DNA from: an uncultured Clostridia bacterium
Lineage (GTDB): Bacteria; Bacillota; Clostridia; Oscillospirales; SIG627
DNA length: 64,000 bases
NCBI GenBank assembly: GCA_947589595.1
Contig: CANQBV010000002.1
Location: forward strand, 62,001 to 126,000
Direction: 5' to 3'
Part shown: positions 41,297-50,519 of the stretch, piece by piece
Layout: each line of letters starts with the position of its first letter
Position numbering within the stretch: the first letter of the stretch is position 1
Notes under the pieces: model-generated
What the model was told of the DNA's origin: nothing
Databases searched by the model: none
What the model saw: the letters and a program-made list of their open reading frames with translations, nothing else
Made by a program: the position numbers and the translations under genes

Positions 41297-42187
41297 ATGC
41301 CGAAAAAGCTACTTCTTCTTGTGAATCCCTGCTCCGGCAAAATGCGCGCCAAGCGCGAACTTTTGACCATCGTTCAAACCTTTTGCGACGCGGATTTTCT
41401 GGTGAACGTCCGCATCACCCGCTGTCGGCACGACGCCACCGAATTCGTCCTTGCCTACGGGAAGGAATACGACGTCCTGGTCGCCTGCGGCGGAGACGGC
41501 ACTTTGAACGAGGTCATCAGCGGCGCCCTGCAGATCGGCTTTCCCGGCAATATCGGCTTTATTCCCTGCGGTACCACCAACGATTTGGCCAATACCCTGG
41601 GGCTTCCGAAATCGGTGCTCGATTGCAGCCGGCTGATTGTGGAAGGCAAAGCGAAATACATGGATTTCGGCGCTTTCAACAAGAACCGGTATTTTACCTA
41701 CATTGCGTCTTTCGGGGCGTTTACCGAGGTTTCCTACAACACCGATCAGAAATTCAAAAATACGCTGGGGCACCTGGCTTACATCGCTGAGGGGATCGGC
41801 GCGGTGGATAAGATCAAGCCCTATCACATGGTGGTGACCTGCGACGGTCAGCCCTATGAGGACGATTTCATTTTCGGCGCCGCCGCCAATTCGCTTTCGA
41901 TCGGCGGGATCGTGAAGCTGAAAAAAGATATGGTCAAGCTGACAGACGGTCAGCACGAGCTCCTTCTGGTTCGCAACCCCAGGGACGCCGCCCACCTTGC
42001 CGGGCTTTTGGGCGATTTGATCGCCGGTAAATTTACCGGCGAAAATATTCTGATCCTGCGCGGCAAACGCATTCAATTTGCCTGCGAAGAAAGCATTCCC
42101 TGGTGTGTGGACGGCGAATTCGCCGGCGATCACCAAACCGTGGAGATCCGCAATTTACACGAACGATTGAAAATTTACAGACCCTAG
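41297..42187 (+). CDS. Diacylglycerol kinase-family lipid kinase
   Basis: The 296-residue protein has the catalytic motif VACGGDGTLNEVISG with its GGDGT loop and a downstream PCGTTNDLANTLG. It should phosphorylate a lipid such as diacylglycerol or undecaprenol, at the membrane, but the substrate is unsure. The neighbouring ceramidase-like gene opens the possibility of a sphingoid or similar lipid. Ribosome binding site is AAAAGGA. Confidence 0.9.
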   Translation: MPKKLLLLVNPCSGKMRAKRELLTIVQTFCDADFLVNVRITRCRHDATEFVLAYGKEYDVLVACGGDGTLNEVISGALQIGFPGNIGFIPCGTTNDLANTLGLPKSVLDCSRLIVEGKAKYMDFGAFNKNRYFTYIASFGAFTEVSYNTDQKFKNTLGHLAYIAEGIGAVDKIKPYHMVVTCDGQPYEDDFIFGAAANSLSIGGIVKLKKDMVKLTDGQHELLLVRNPRDAAHLAGLLGDLIAGKFTGENILILRGKRIQFACEESIPWCVDGEFAGDHQTVEIRNLHERLKIYRP

Positions 42188-42206
42188 TTCAAAACCGGGA
42201 GGTGAA

Positions 42207-43523
42207 ATGATGAAGCTTCATTTTGTCTCCCGGTCATTTTTTCAGCGGCAGCCGGTAAGTGCGGTCAGTATATCCTTTTTGCTCACCCTGTTTTTTCTCC
42301 AGCTTTTTGCCATGCCGAGCCTGGCATTCCCGATCGCGGCAATCCTTGTGATTGCCGGCGTTTTTTATTTCCGGAAAAAGAAGGATTTTCGGCTGCCGCT
42401 GCTTTTTGCATTCGGCGTCGCCTTTGCCGGCGTCTGCCTGTACGCGGCTCCTTTTTGGAAAGCGGTGGGCGAAATGCTTTCCCGTTCCTTTTTCGGGTCG
42501 GCGCTTGCTTCGCTGCGGTCCTTTTTAACGGATAAGCTTTCGGCCTTAAAGCATTCCGGTTTTTATATCGCGGTGCTTTTGGGCGACCGCTCCCGGTTGC
42601 CGGAAGATCTCCGCGCCCTTTTTACTCTCACCGGAAGCGGGCACCTGTTGGCGCTGTCGGGGCTTCACGTCAGTGTGATCCTGGGCTTTTTCACAGCTTT
42701 GGTTTTTCCTCTGCCGGGCAGTAAGAAAAAATATTTTGTTCTGATTGGGCTATCGCTCTTTTTTATGGTGTTGACCGGACTTTCCGCCTCGGTGGTGCGC
42801 AGCGCTCTCATAGCAAGCTTCGGCTATGCCGGGCGACTGGCGCGCCGCAAGACGGATTCCGTTACCGCGTTGTTTTTCTCCGGGATGGTGATCTGTACTT
42901 TTTCTCCGGCGCAAATTTTGGAAGCGGGCTTTTTGCTTTCTTTTCTGGCAACTTTTGCGGTTCTCATGATCGCAATGCCGGTAACAAAGCTGCTGCTTTC
43001 CGCGGCGTTTGCTCCGGCGGATCAAAAGCCCCCGGCGGCAAAGCGCTTTTTCTTTTGGGGACGGCGTCTGCTGGCGGCTTTGCTTTCCGCTTTTGCGGTC
43101 AGCCTTTCGGTAGTGGCGTTTACCCTGCCGGTTCAGCTTTCTTTCTTTTCCTCGCTCTCGCAGCTTTCGCCGATCTACAATTTGGTGCTCATCCCGCTTT
43201 TGACGCCGTGTCTTTTTTCCGGGATGAACTATCTGGTCGCTTCCCTTTTCGGGGACGCTGTGTTTTTTCAAAAAATTGCCGACTTTTTCGCTTCGGTGCT
43301 GATCGGCGCGGAACGGTTCTTTGCCAAAACCGCCGTACTCTTTCATTTTTCACCAACGGCAGGGAAAGCGGCGGCGGTGTGCATCGCCGTTTTCTGGCTG
43401 TGCTTTTTCCTTGCCAAGCCCCACGTGCGCACCTTTCCTTTTCTGATCCTCTTTCCCTTTTTCATTTTCTTTTTCTGGGCGCTGTTGTTTTCATTCGGGG
43501 GTTCCGCCCCGTACCCCGGTTAA
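42207..43523 (+). CDS. ComEC/Rec2-like membrane channel, without the beta-lactamase domain
   Basis: The 438-residue protein has 8 or more hydrophobic segments and the ComEC signature LTGSGHLLALSGLHVSVI, where the His-rich competence motif sits. SASVVRSALIASFGYA and TFSPAQILEAGFLLSFLAT fit the competence-domain helices. The usual C-terminal metallo-beta-lactamase domain is missing, so this is a short version. It may form a DNA uptake pore, with the nuclease domain encoded elsewhere. It lies 19 bp after the lipid kinase gene. Confidence 0.82.
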   Translation: MMKLHFVSRSFFQRQPVSAVSISFLLTLFFLQLFAMPSLAFPIAAILVIAGVFYFRKKKDFRLPLLFAFGVAFAGVCLYAAPFWKAVGEMLSRSFFGSALASLRSFLTDKLSALKHSGFYIAVLLGDRSRLPEDLRALFTLTGSGHLLALSGLHVSVILGFFTALVFPLPGSKKKYFVLIGLSLFFMVLTGLSASVVRSALIASFGYAGRLARRKTDSVTALFFSGMVICTFSPAQILEAGFLLSFLATFAVLMIAMPVTKLLLSAAFAPADQKPPAAKRFFFWGRRLLAALLSAFAVSLSVVAFTLPVQLSFFSSLSQLSPIYNLVLIPLLTPCLFSGMNYLVASLFGDAVFFQKIADFFASVLIGAERFFAKTAVLFHFSPTAGKAAAVCIAVFWLCFFLAKPHVRTFPFLILFPFFIFFFWALLFSFGGSAPYPG

Positions 43524-43576
43524 AGCCCTTTTTCCAATTAACCATCTCCAAAAGCTTTTCAGATTCAATAAAAAAT

Positions 43577-43602
43577 AAAAGAGGCTGTAAAAAGCCTCTT
43601 TT
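43577..43602 (+). terminator. Terminator after the comEC-like gene
   Basis: AAAAGAGGCT and AGCCTCTTTT form a stem with a GTAAAA-type loop. Confidence 0.8.
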
Positions 43603-43603
43603 C

Positions 43604-43696
43604 TATTTGGAAAGTTTTGGGAGCATGATTCTTCTCCTCGAGGAGAAGCCGAAAGCGCGCCCCTGGAACGGGGTGTGGGGCCGAGCCCCATAAAAA
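43604..43696 (-). repeat. Dispersed 3'-UTR repeat, diverged copy abutting the exchanger stop
   Basis: Read on the minus strand, GTTTTTATGGGGCTCGGCCCCACACCCCG follows the stop codon region, then a diverged middle with the palindrome CTTCTCCTCGAGGAGAAG, and CCAAAACTTTCC at the far end. Only the two ends match the family. Confidence 0.6.
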
Positions 43697-44653
43697 CTAA
43701 AACGCAAACTGGAACACGCAGAAGGCGGCGTAAATACCGAGCAGCAAAACGCCCTGCCAGCGGGAAAGCTTGTTGCGGATCAGTGCCGGCACACAGAGAA
43801 TCAACATCACGCACAGCATTACCGGCAAATCCACCGCCAGACCGGCGTTCACCCCGGCGATCGTTTTTTCCTGCGGCACCGAAAACGGCGAGAGCGTCGT
43901 CGCCAGCCCGCTGACCAGTACCAGATTGAAGAGATTCGCACCGATCACGTTCCCCAACGACAGCGCGCCGTGTCCCTTCAGCAGTGAAGTGATCGCCGTC
44001 ACCAGCTCGGGGAGCGAGGTGCCCAGCGCCACAAAAGTCAGCGCGATCACGCTTTCCGGCACCCCCAACCCACGGGCAATGATCGTGCCGTTATCCACCA
44101 GGAAATTCGCGCCGAGGGCGATCAGCACGGCTCCGATCACCAAAAGAATCACCGATTTGGCAATCGGCTGCACTTCCTCCTGTACCTCCGCGGGCGCAGG
44201 CTCCTTTTTTGCCTGCCAGATCGTAATGCCCATAAACACGGCAAAAATCGCCAGCAGTACAATTCCCACCCAGCGGTCGAAAAAGCCGCTCCAGTACGCG
44301 ACTGCCATATAGAAAACAGCCGCGCCAAAGAAAAAGAATACCGGGATCCGGAAGGTTTTGCGATCCACCGGCGCCGGACGAATGGCCACCGTGAGCGCCG
44401 CGATCAGCGCCGTATTGCAGATCACCGAGCCAATGGCGTTGCCGTAGGCGATCTCGCCGTGGCCGCCCACCGCCGCCGAAGCGGAAACCATGACCTCCGG
44501 CAGCGTCGTCCCGATCGAAACCACCGTCGCCCCGATCAGAATTTCCGGGATGCGGAATTTGTGCGCCAGTCCGCTGGCGCCGTCCACAAACCAGTCGCCG
44601 CCCTTGATGAGAAATAAAAATCCGACAGTGAATAATACGACAGCTTTTACCAC
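43697..44653 (-). CDS. Sodium/calcium exchanger family protein (CaCA)
   Basis: The GTG at 44653 follows AAGGAG with a six-base gap and gives a 318-residue protein with about ten membrane helices in two halves. Each half has the exchanger alpha repeat: ATVVSIGTTLPEVMVSASAA in the first, LTFVALGTSLPELVTAITS in the second, with the Glu that binds calcium. An upstream ATG at 44734 would add an unusual N-terminal extension. It should exchange cations such as Ca2+ for Na+. Confidence 0.9.
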   Translation of the reverse strand: MVKAVVLFTVGFLFLIKGGDWFVDGASGLAHKFRIPEILIGATVVSIGTTLPEVMVSASAAVGGHGEIAYGNAIGSVICNTALIAALTVAIRPAPVDRKTFRIPVFFFFGAAVFYMAVAYWSGFFDRWVGIVLLAIFAVFMGITIWQAKKEPAPAEVQEEVQPIAKSVILLVIGAVLIALGANFLVDNGTIIARGLGVPESVIALTFVALGTSLPELVTAITSLLKGHGALSLGNVIGANLFNLVLVSGLATTLSPFSVPQEKTIAGVNAGLAVDLPVMLCVMLILCVPALIRNKLSRWQGVLLLGIYAAFCVFQFAF

Positions 44654-44765
44654 GTTCTTCTCCTTTTCGACAAAACCTGCAAAAAAAAATAAAAGCAAAG
44701 GGAAGCTTCCGGCGAGGGGAGTCGAAACCCGCACCTTAACGGGGTTGCGCCCCGGAAAGCTCCTG

Positions 44766-45677
44766 TTACGAAAACGCGCGTTTTAAAAACGACGCGTAAT
44801 TTTTGTACATGATTTTTTCAGTCCGCTCCTGCCCGTATTTTTCCAGAAGCAGCTCATAAAACCGGTCGTGAATGCTTTCTTTGCGAGTCACGTCCGCCGG
44901 ATAGTCGTCCCCCACGCCGTCGATATCAAAACCGATGCCGATCGCATCCTCGCCGCCCAGCTCAAGCAGGTGGTCAAGATGCGGAAACAGGCCGGAAAGG
45001 GACGGCGTCGTTTTTTCCTGTGTGATGAATTCGGTATATAAATTGACGCCGATGATCCCACCGTTCCCAATCAGAAAGCGGATCTGTTCGTCCGTCAGGT
45101 TGCGGGAATGCGGACAGACGGCACGGCAGTTGGAATGAGAAGCAAAAAACGGCTTTTTCGCCACCTCCGCCAAATCCCAAAACGCCCGATCCGAAAGGTG
45201 CGAAGCATCCAGCAGGATTCCCAGATTTTCGCATTCACGGATCCACAAAAGCCCTACCGGCGTAAAGCCGTAATCCTCACAGGTTCCGCTTTCCAGGTTG
45301 CTGGCGGCAAGGTGATTTTTGTAGTTCCAGGTCGGGTTGATCACGCGCACCCCCTGTTCATAAACCGCGCGCAGCCGGGCAAAATCAGTCAGGCAGTCAG
45401 CCCCCTCCAGCGTCAGGATCGCGCTTTTCGGGGCTTTTAGCCCCTCGTCCAGACTCGCCCGATCGAGAACGACAACTCCGTCCCAGGCGGCGTGAAACGC
45501 TTCCAGAAGCGAAAGAGCGCTTTGATATTGATCGTCGGTGTTCTTTGTTTTCGTGCACACGAAATCCGCGTAAAACTGCAAAAAAGGAAAGCGCGCCGAA
45601 ACATTGTATTCATTGCAGAGCCGCCCGCCCTCCGGCAGAGTGCTGAGCGTATCGCAGTGCGAATCGATCACAAACAT
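44766..45677 (-). CDS. Membrane dipeptidase (peptidase M19 family)
   Basis: The 303-residue enzyme hydrolyses dipeptides with two zinc ions. Metal ligands are visible: IDSHCDTL near the N terminus, TLEGADCL, DASHLSD and FASHSNCRAV, then GIGFDIDGVG with Asp. No signal peptide is seen, so the enzyme acts in the cytoplasm. It starts right after the dCMP deaminase gene and closes the operon with purB-purA. Confidence 0.88.
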   Translation of the reverse strand: MFVIDSHCDTLSTLPEGGRLCNEYNVSARFPFLQFYADFVCTKTKNTDDQYQSALSLLEAFHAAWDGVVVLDRASLDEGLKAPKSAILTLEGADCLTDFARLRAVYEQGVRVINPTWNYKNHLAASNLESGTCEDYGFTPVGLLWIRECENLGILLDASHLSDRAFWDLAEVAKKPFFASHSNCRAVCPHSRNLTDEQIRFLIGNGGIIGVNLYTEFITQEKTTPSLSGLFPHLDHLLELGGEDAIGIGFDIDGVGDDYPADVTRKESIHDRFYELLLEKYGQERTEKIMYKNYASFLKRAFS

Positions 45678-46163
45678 TCAATACCCCACACTGCCGAGCG
45701 AATCGTCGTTTTCAATCCAGTCCTTGACGTCGATCGTGCGGAAATCGGTTTTATTATCGCGGATCACAACCTTTTCGATTCCCGCGTTGATGATCATCCG
45801 TTTGCACATCTGACAGCTCGTGGCGTTTTCCACGTAGGCGCCCGTTTTGACGTCGACCCCCACCAGAAAGAGCGTAGAGCCGATCATTTGTTCCCGCGAA
45901 GCGGAAATAATGGCATTCGCTTCGGCATGCACCGAGCGGCACAGTTCATAGCGCTCGCCGCGGGGGATCTGCATTTGCTCGCGCAGGCAGAAATTCAGAT
46001 CGCAGCAATTTTTGCGGCCGCGCGGCGCGCCCACGTAGCCCGTGGAAAGGATCGCGTCGTTCTTCACAATGATCGAACCGTATTTTTTTCGCAGACAGGT
46101 TCCTCTCTGCGCCACGGCCTCGGCAATATCCAGGTAATAATTCTCTTTGGAGCTTCTTTGCAT
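45678..46163 (-). CDS. dCMP deaminase family protein (ComEB-like)
   Basis: The 161-residue protein is a zinc deaminase of deoxycytidylate or a related nucleotide. The zinc site is HAEANAIISAS (His, Glu) with the Cys pair TSCQMCKRM. Additional Cys (NCCDLNFCLREQ) fit the ComEB/dCMP deaminase N-terminal region. It supports thymidylate synthesis. It is 15 bp after the ANTAR gene. Confidence 0.88.
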   Translation of the reverse strand: MQRSSKENYYLDIAEAVAQRGTCLRKKYGSIIVKNDAILSTGYVGAPRGRKNCCDLNFCLREQMQIPRGERYELCRSVHAEANAIISASREQMIGSTLFLVGVDVKTGAYVENATSCQMCKRMIINAGIEKVVIRDNKTDFRTIDVKDWIENDDSLGSVGY

Positions 46164-46177
46164 CGGTATGATTCCTT

Positions 46178-46690
46178 TCAGTTTTCATAGGTGGAAAGAA
46201 TGCGTCCGGCGACCTCGCTTTTCGGCACGCGCAGATCCATGGCCTGCTTTTCAATATAGCGGTGCGCCTGCGCTTCCGACATCCCCAGGGTTTTTTCCAG
46301 CACGCGCTTCGCCCGGGCGATCAGCGCCAGATCGTCGATCTTTTTCTGTAATTTGCCGTTTTCTTTTTGTAAAAAGGCAATTTTCGCCCGCGCCGCGCGG
46401 AACCAGCCGAGCGCCGCGGCAAAATCTTCCTTCTGCCGCAGGCGAAACACCCCGGCTTCGGAAAGATCCGCGCCGCCCAGTGTCACCACAAAAGACAGCC
46501 GCGCCGTCTTCCGCAGAAATTCCTCGCTCAAATCCCCTTCCGCCACAATAATATCGAAGCCGGTTTCCTGCAGCAGAAAATCCGCCAGCTTTTCGTTTTT
46601 CACGCAGACAAAGGTTTCCTCCTCGGGCAGGAGCGAGCGGAAATAGGCCATATTTTCTTTGTTTTCCGAAATCATCAGAACCTGCGGCAA
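46178..46690 (-). CDS. ANTAR-domain RNA-binding regulator
   Basis: The 170-residue protein has a receiver-like N-terminal domain without a clear phosphoacceptor (MPQVLMISENKENMAYF, then DIIVAEGD), a coiled-coil linker, and a C-terminal ANTAR domain (DLALIARAKRVLEKTLGMSE then AHRYIEKQAMDLRVPKSEVA). ANTAR proteins bind twin hairpins in leader RNA to prevent termination. Its target here was not identified. It lies between purA and the deaminase gene, so it is expressed with purine synthesis. Confidence 0.9.
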   Translation of the reverse strand: MPQVLMISENKENMAYFRSLLPEEETFVCVKNEKLADFLLQETGFDIIVAEGDLSEEFLRKTARLSFVVTLGGADLSEAGVFRLRQKEDFAAALGWFRAARAKIAFLQKENGKLQKKIDDLALIARAKRVLEKTLGMSEAQAHRYIEKQAMDLRVPKSEVAGRILSTYEN

Positions 46691-46724
46691 GAAAATTCAC
46701 CCTCTCTGCCCGCGCGGGCGGATT

Positions 46725-48002
46725 TTAATACATGGTAATAAACGCTTCGCGCTCTGCCCCCACAGAGACATATTTGATCGGGCAGCCGACCGCCTTTTCG
46801 ATATAGGCGATGTAATCCAACGCCGCTTTGGGGAGATCTTCTTTTTTGCGGCAGCCGGAAATATCGCAGTGGAAACCTTCGAAGAATTCATAAATCGGTT
46901 TTGCATTCGTCAGGGCGGAGCCCATGGGAAACTCCTCGGTACGCCGGCCGTTTACTTCATACGCCACGCAAACGGGAATCTTTTCGCAGTAGGAAAGCAC
47001 GTCGAGCTTGGTCAGCGCAATTTCCGTGGCGCCCTGCATCATGGTGCCGTAGCGGGAAGCGGGCACGTCGAAACCGCCCACTCTGCGGGGTCTGCCGGTC
47101 GCCGCGCCGTATTCGCCGCCGGCTTCGCGCAGTTCATCCCCCTCTTTTCCAAACAGCTCGCAGGTAAAGGGGCCCTCGCCCACGCAGGAAGAGTAGGCCT
47201 TCATGATCCCGATCACGCGGTCGAGCCTTGCACCGGGAATTCCGGCGCCGATCGGCGCGTAGGAAGCGATCGTATAGGAAGCGGAGGTATAGGGCAGAAT
47301 GCCGAAGTCCACGTCCCGCAGCGCGCCGAGCTGCGCTTCGAAAATAATCTTTTTGCCCGCTTTCATGGCGTCGTTTAAAAACGCCGTGGTGTTGCGGATA
47401 TATTTTTTCAGCGGATCGCCGAACTTTTTCAGCCAGGCAAACATTTCTTCTGCCGTGATCTCTTCGTGGCCGTAGCCATTATGCACCAGGAGATTTTTCC
47501 ATTCCATGATCCCCTCGACCTTTTTGCGAAGATATTCGTCTGTCTCCAGTAAATCGCCCATGCGGATGACTTTTTTCATGTATTTGTCGGAATAAACCGG
47601 GCTGATCCCGCGACGGGTAGAGCCGAATTTGGCGTCGCCCAGGCGGTCTTCCTCCAATTCGTCCAGCAGCTTGTGATAGGGCATACAAATCACGGCGCGG
47701 TCGGAAATGACCAGATGCTTTTCGCCGATCGCAATGCCTTTTTCCGCGAGTCTCCCCATTTCCGCGGCGAGGTGCTCGATATCAATGACCATCCCCGGGC
47801 CCATGACGTTGCAGGTGGAATCGCGCAGAATCCCGGACGGCAGCAAATTGAGAATAAATTTTCCTCTTTCGTTGATCACGGTGTGCCCGGCGTTGTTGCC
47901 GCCCTGGTAGCGGATCACGATTTCATACTCTTCCGAAAGCAGATCGACCATGCGACCCTTGCCTTCGTCTCCCCAGTTGGTTCCTACAATGGCTGTTAAC
48001 AT
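46725..48002 (-). CDS. purA: Adenylosuccinate synthase PurA
   Basis: PurA makes adenylosuccinate from IMP, aspartate and GTP. The start at 48002 follows AAGGGGAAG and gives 425 residues. Signatures are TNWGDEGKGRMVDLL (GTP-binding and catalytic Asp), QGGNNAGHTV and the C-terminal region RPRRVGGFD. It follows purB by 13 bp, so the two AMP-branch enzymes are co-transcribed. Confidence 0.96.
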   Translation of the reverse strand: MLTAIVGTNWGDEGKGRMVDLLSEEYEIVIRYQGGNNAGHTVINERGKFILNLLPSGILRDSTCNVMGPGMVIDIEHLAAEMGRLAEKGIAIGEKHLVISDRAVICMPYHKLLDELEEDRLGDAKFGSTRRGISPVYSDKYMKKVIRMGDLLETDEYLRKKVEGIMEWKNLLVHNGYGHEEITAEEMFAWLKKFGDPLKKYIRNTTAFLNDAMKAGKKIIFEAQLGALRDVDFGILPYTSASYTIASYAPIGAGIPGARLDRVIGIMKAYSSCVGEGPFTCELFGKEGDELREAGGEYGAATGRPRRVGGFDVPASRYGTMMQGATEIALTKLDVLSYCEKIPVCVAYEVNGRRTEEFPMGSALTNAKPIYEFFEGFHCDISGCRKKEDLPKAALDYIAYIEKAVGCPIKYVSVGAEREAFITMY

Positions 48003-48015
48003 TTTTTCTTCCCCT

Positions 48016-49446
48016 TTATACTGTGATCGCTTCTTCTTCCGCAAAGAGAGCGGCGTTTTCCTTAAGTACCGGTTCCACGAATTTCGCTAAAAAGCGCGCG
48101 GTCTGCCCGGGCGCCATGCCCACGAAATTCTCCGGCACCAAAATGGCCTCGATTTCCTCTTGGGTCAGCCCAAAGGCGGGATCGGCGGCAATGCGCTCCA
48201 CCAGATCGTTCTTTCCGCCGTTCGCTTTGACCTCCTGCGCCGCCGCTACGGAATGAACCCGAATATGCTCATGCAATTCCTGGCGGTCGCCGCCGCGCTT
48301 GGTGCAGTCCATTAAAATATTTTCCGTGGCCATAAACGGAATTTCTTCCATCAGATGGCGGCGGCAGATCTTTTCGTAAACCGTGCCGTTTTTGATGATA
48401 TTGCGGTAGAGCGTCAGCACTGCGTCCACGGCTAAAAACGCTTCCGGCAGGGCGATGCGGCGGTTGGCGGAATCGTCCAGCGTGCGTTCGAACCACTGCC
48501 CCGCTGCCGTGAAGGCGGCGTTTTGCAAATCGCAGATCACATAGCGCGAAAGCGAAGCGATCCGCTCGCTGCGCATGGGATTGCGCTTGTACGCCATGGC
48601 GCTGGAACCGATCTGCCCTTTTTCAAACGGTTCGTCAAATTCCTTTAAGTGCGAAAGCAGGCGAATATCGTTGGAAAATTTATGCGCCGACTGCGCAATG
48701 GCGGACAGGCACGAAAGCACCCGGTAATCCACCTTGCGGGAATAGGTCTGCCCCGAGACGGGGTAAACATTTTCAAATCCCATTTTATGAGCGATCTTCT
48801 GTTCCAATTCCAGAACTTTTTTCTCGTCGCCCTCAAACAGCTCCAAAAACGAAGCGCCGGTACCGGTGGTGCCTTTGCAGCCCAAAAGCGCCAAATGACC
48901 GAGTTCGAAATCCAGAAGCTGCAAATCCTGCAAAAGATCCTGCAGCCACAGCGTGGCGCGCTTGCCCATGGTGGTCGGCTGCGCGGCCTGGAAATGCGTA
49001 AAAGCAAGGCACGGTGTGTCTTTCCATTTTGCGGCGAAGTCCGCGGCGGCGCGGATCACGTTGACAAGGCGCAGCTTGATCAGCTTCAGCGCTTCGCGCA
49101 TTTGGATGATATCGGTATTATCGCCCACGTAGCAACTCGTCGCACCCAGGTGAATGATCGGCGCGGCCTTCGGACACGCTTTGGCAAAGGTGTGGACGTG
49201 CGCCATCACGTCGTGCCGAACCTTGGCTTCCTCAGCGGCGGCGTATTCGTAATCGATATCCGTAATATGCGCGCGCATTTCTTCGATCTGTTCGTCACTG
49301 ATCGGCAGTCCCAGTTCCTTTTCGCTTTCGGCCAGTGCGACCCACAGTTTTCTCCAGGTGGAAAACTTAAAATCCGCAGAGAAAATCTGCTGCATTTTGC
49401 GGCTGGCGTAGCGGCCGCAAAGCGGTGTTTGATAAATATCGGTCAT
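48016..49446 (-). CDS. purB: Adenylosuccinate lyase PurB
   Basis: PurB cleaves adenylosuccinate to AMP and fumarate, and SAICAR to AICAR. The start at 49446 (MTDIYQTPLCGRYASRKM) follows AAAGGA and gives 476 residues. An upstream open stretch is not supported. The signature IGSSAMAYKRNPMRSERI is present with the flexible-loop Ser, and the catalytic His fits HLGATSCYVGDNTD. It is the first gene of the pur operon. Confidence 0.95.
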   Translation of the reverse strand: MTDIYQTPLCGRYASRKMQQIFSADFKFSTWRKLWVALAESEKELGLPISDEQIEEMRAHITDIDYEYAAAEEAKVRHDVMAHVHTFAKACPKAAPIIHLGATSCYVGDNTDIIQMREALKLIKLRLVNVIRAAADFAAKWKDTPCLAFTHFQAAQPTTMGKRATLWLQDLLQDLQLLDFELGHLALLGCKGTTGTGASFLELFEGDEKKVLELEQKIAHKMGFENVYPVSGQTYSRKVDYRVLSCLSAIAQSAHKFSNDIRLLSHLKEFDEPFEKGQIGSSAMAYKRNPMRSERIASLSRYVICDLQNAAFTAAGQWFERTLDDSANRRIALPEAFLAVDAVLTLYRNIIKNGTVYEKICRRHLMEEIPFMATENILMDCTKRGGDRQELHEHIRVHSVAAAQEVKANGGKNDLVERIAADPAFGLTQEEIEAILVPENFVGMAPGQTARFLAKFVEPVLKENAALFAEEEAITV

Positions 49447-49827
49447 GCAAAACATCCTTTTTTGTTTTTTACATTTCATTATAACCCACCGCCCCGCAAA
49501 AGTCAATCTTCCCGCCGTGAAAAAGCGTAGAATTCGCTCTCTTTGCGTTCTTTCCGGAGACTCGCACCTTACCGGCAAAGAACCTTTTTGAAAAAAGGTT
49601 CTTTGCAAACTCCAAAAACTTTTCAGACGATTGAAAAGGCGTCGGCGTTCTTAGCCTTTCCCTTGAGAGCCGAACTGCCGGGGAACCGTCTCTGAGCCTT
49701 CTCCTTGAATCGCTATAGCTCCGGTACTTTAGGCTTCCCCTTGAGGGCCTGCGGTGCCCTTGGGAGAGGATATAAACACCAACGAAAAAGGCCTCCCTTT
49801 GAAAGGGAGGCCTTTTCAATTCTTATT
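49447..49827. other. Intergenic region with dispersed repeat and terminator, no gene
   Basis: A diverged copy of the dispersed repeat (49555-49630, hairpin AAAGAACCTTTTT / AAAAAGGTTCTTT and CAAAAACTTTTCAG) and short palindromic debris (CTTGAGAGCC, CTTGAGGGCC) are visible. The perfect hairpin AAAAGGCCTCCCTTT / AAAGGGAGGCCTTTT at 49785-49816 terminates the minus-strand gene at 49828. No coding region or riboswitch was seen before purB. Confidence 0.65.
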
Positions 49828-50361
49828 TCAACCGTTCCTGTATTCTTCGTCTTGTTCAAACAGCTTTTTGTATGCACCGCTGCGCACAAAAAGCGAAATC
49901 GGTCTCAGGCGCTTTCTTAAAAGCGCAGTTCTTTTTCCCGTTTTCATTCGTATTTTGCCGAGTACGAGGGCGGAATAGGCGTTGTAGTCATAAATTAATG
50001 TGATCAGTTCTTCTTTCGTCCATTCCGAAAACGGCAGTTTTTCTAAAACGGCAATTTTCCTTAATTTCTGATATTTCCGCCTCAGTCTTTTCTCTTCTTC
50101 TGCTGTCCATTCGTCATTATCAAAATTGAAATTCTCCGCTGTGTACCGCATCGTAAATTTCCTTTCTGCACGCGGGCATTTTTCATCAAAGCAATATTTA
50201 CATCTGCCATGAAACGGTATTAAACAACACATGGCATAATCGCATTCATCACAGCAGCGTTCAATCAAATTGCCGTTTTCATCCGTTTGTTTTCCGTTGC
50301 CCGGACAATCTTCTCCCTGATTCCCGGGGATCAACTCAACTCCTGTGGGATGAATAATCAT
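49828..50361 (-). CDS. Cys-rich putative zinc-binding protein, function unknown
   Basis: The 177-residue protein has a Cys-rich N-terminal half (CCDECDYAMCCLIPF, then CKYCFDEKCPRAERKF), which looks like zinc ligands, and a helical, Lys/Arg-rich C-terminal half. No family was recognised. Its GC content is below the flanking core genes. It is divergent from a ribbon-helix-helix gene, like the SLOG pair at 30 kb. The region may be an accessory islet. Confidence 0.65.
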   Translation of the reverse strand: MIIHPTGVELIPGNQGEDCPGNGKQTDENGNLIERCCDECDYAMCCLIPFHGRCKYCFDEKCPRAERKFTMRYTAENFNFDNDEWTAEEEKRLRRKYQKLRKIAVLEKLPFSEWTKEELITLIYDYNAYSALVLGKIRMKTGKRTALLRKRLRPISLFVRSGAYKKLFEQDEEYRNG

Positions 50362-50519
50362 GTTTTTTCTCCATAACCAAAAAAAGAACTAAAATCCCAG
50401 CGCATCTTTCATCTACACCGTCACAATAATATTATATATCTTACTTTATACTACTTTATCTTCTTTGTCAATACTGAATCATATTTGGTTATATAATTGT
50501 TTTGGGAGATGAAATAAGA

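Noticed and set aside
44708-44763. tRNA-like sequence upstream of the exchanger gene
   Set aside because: A GAGTCGAAACCCGCACC stretch resembles a T arm, but no acceptor, D or anticodon arms can be built.
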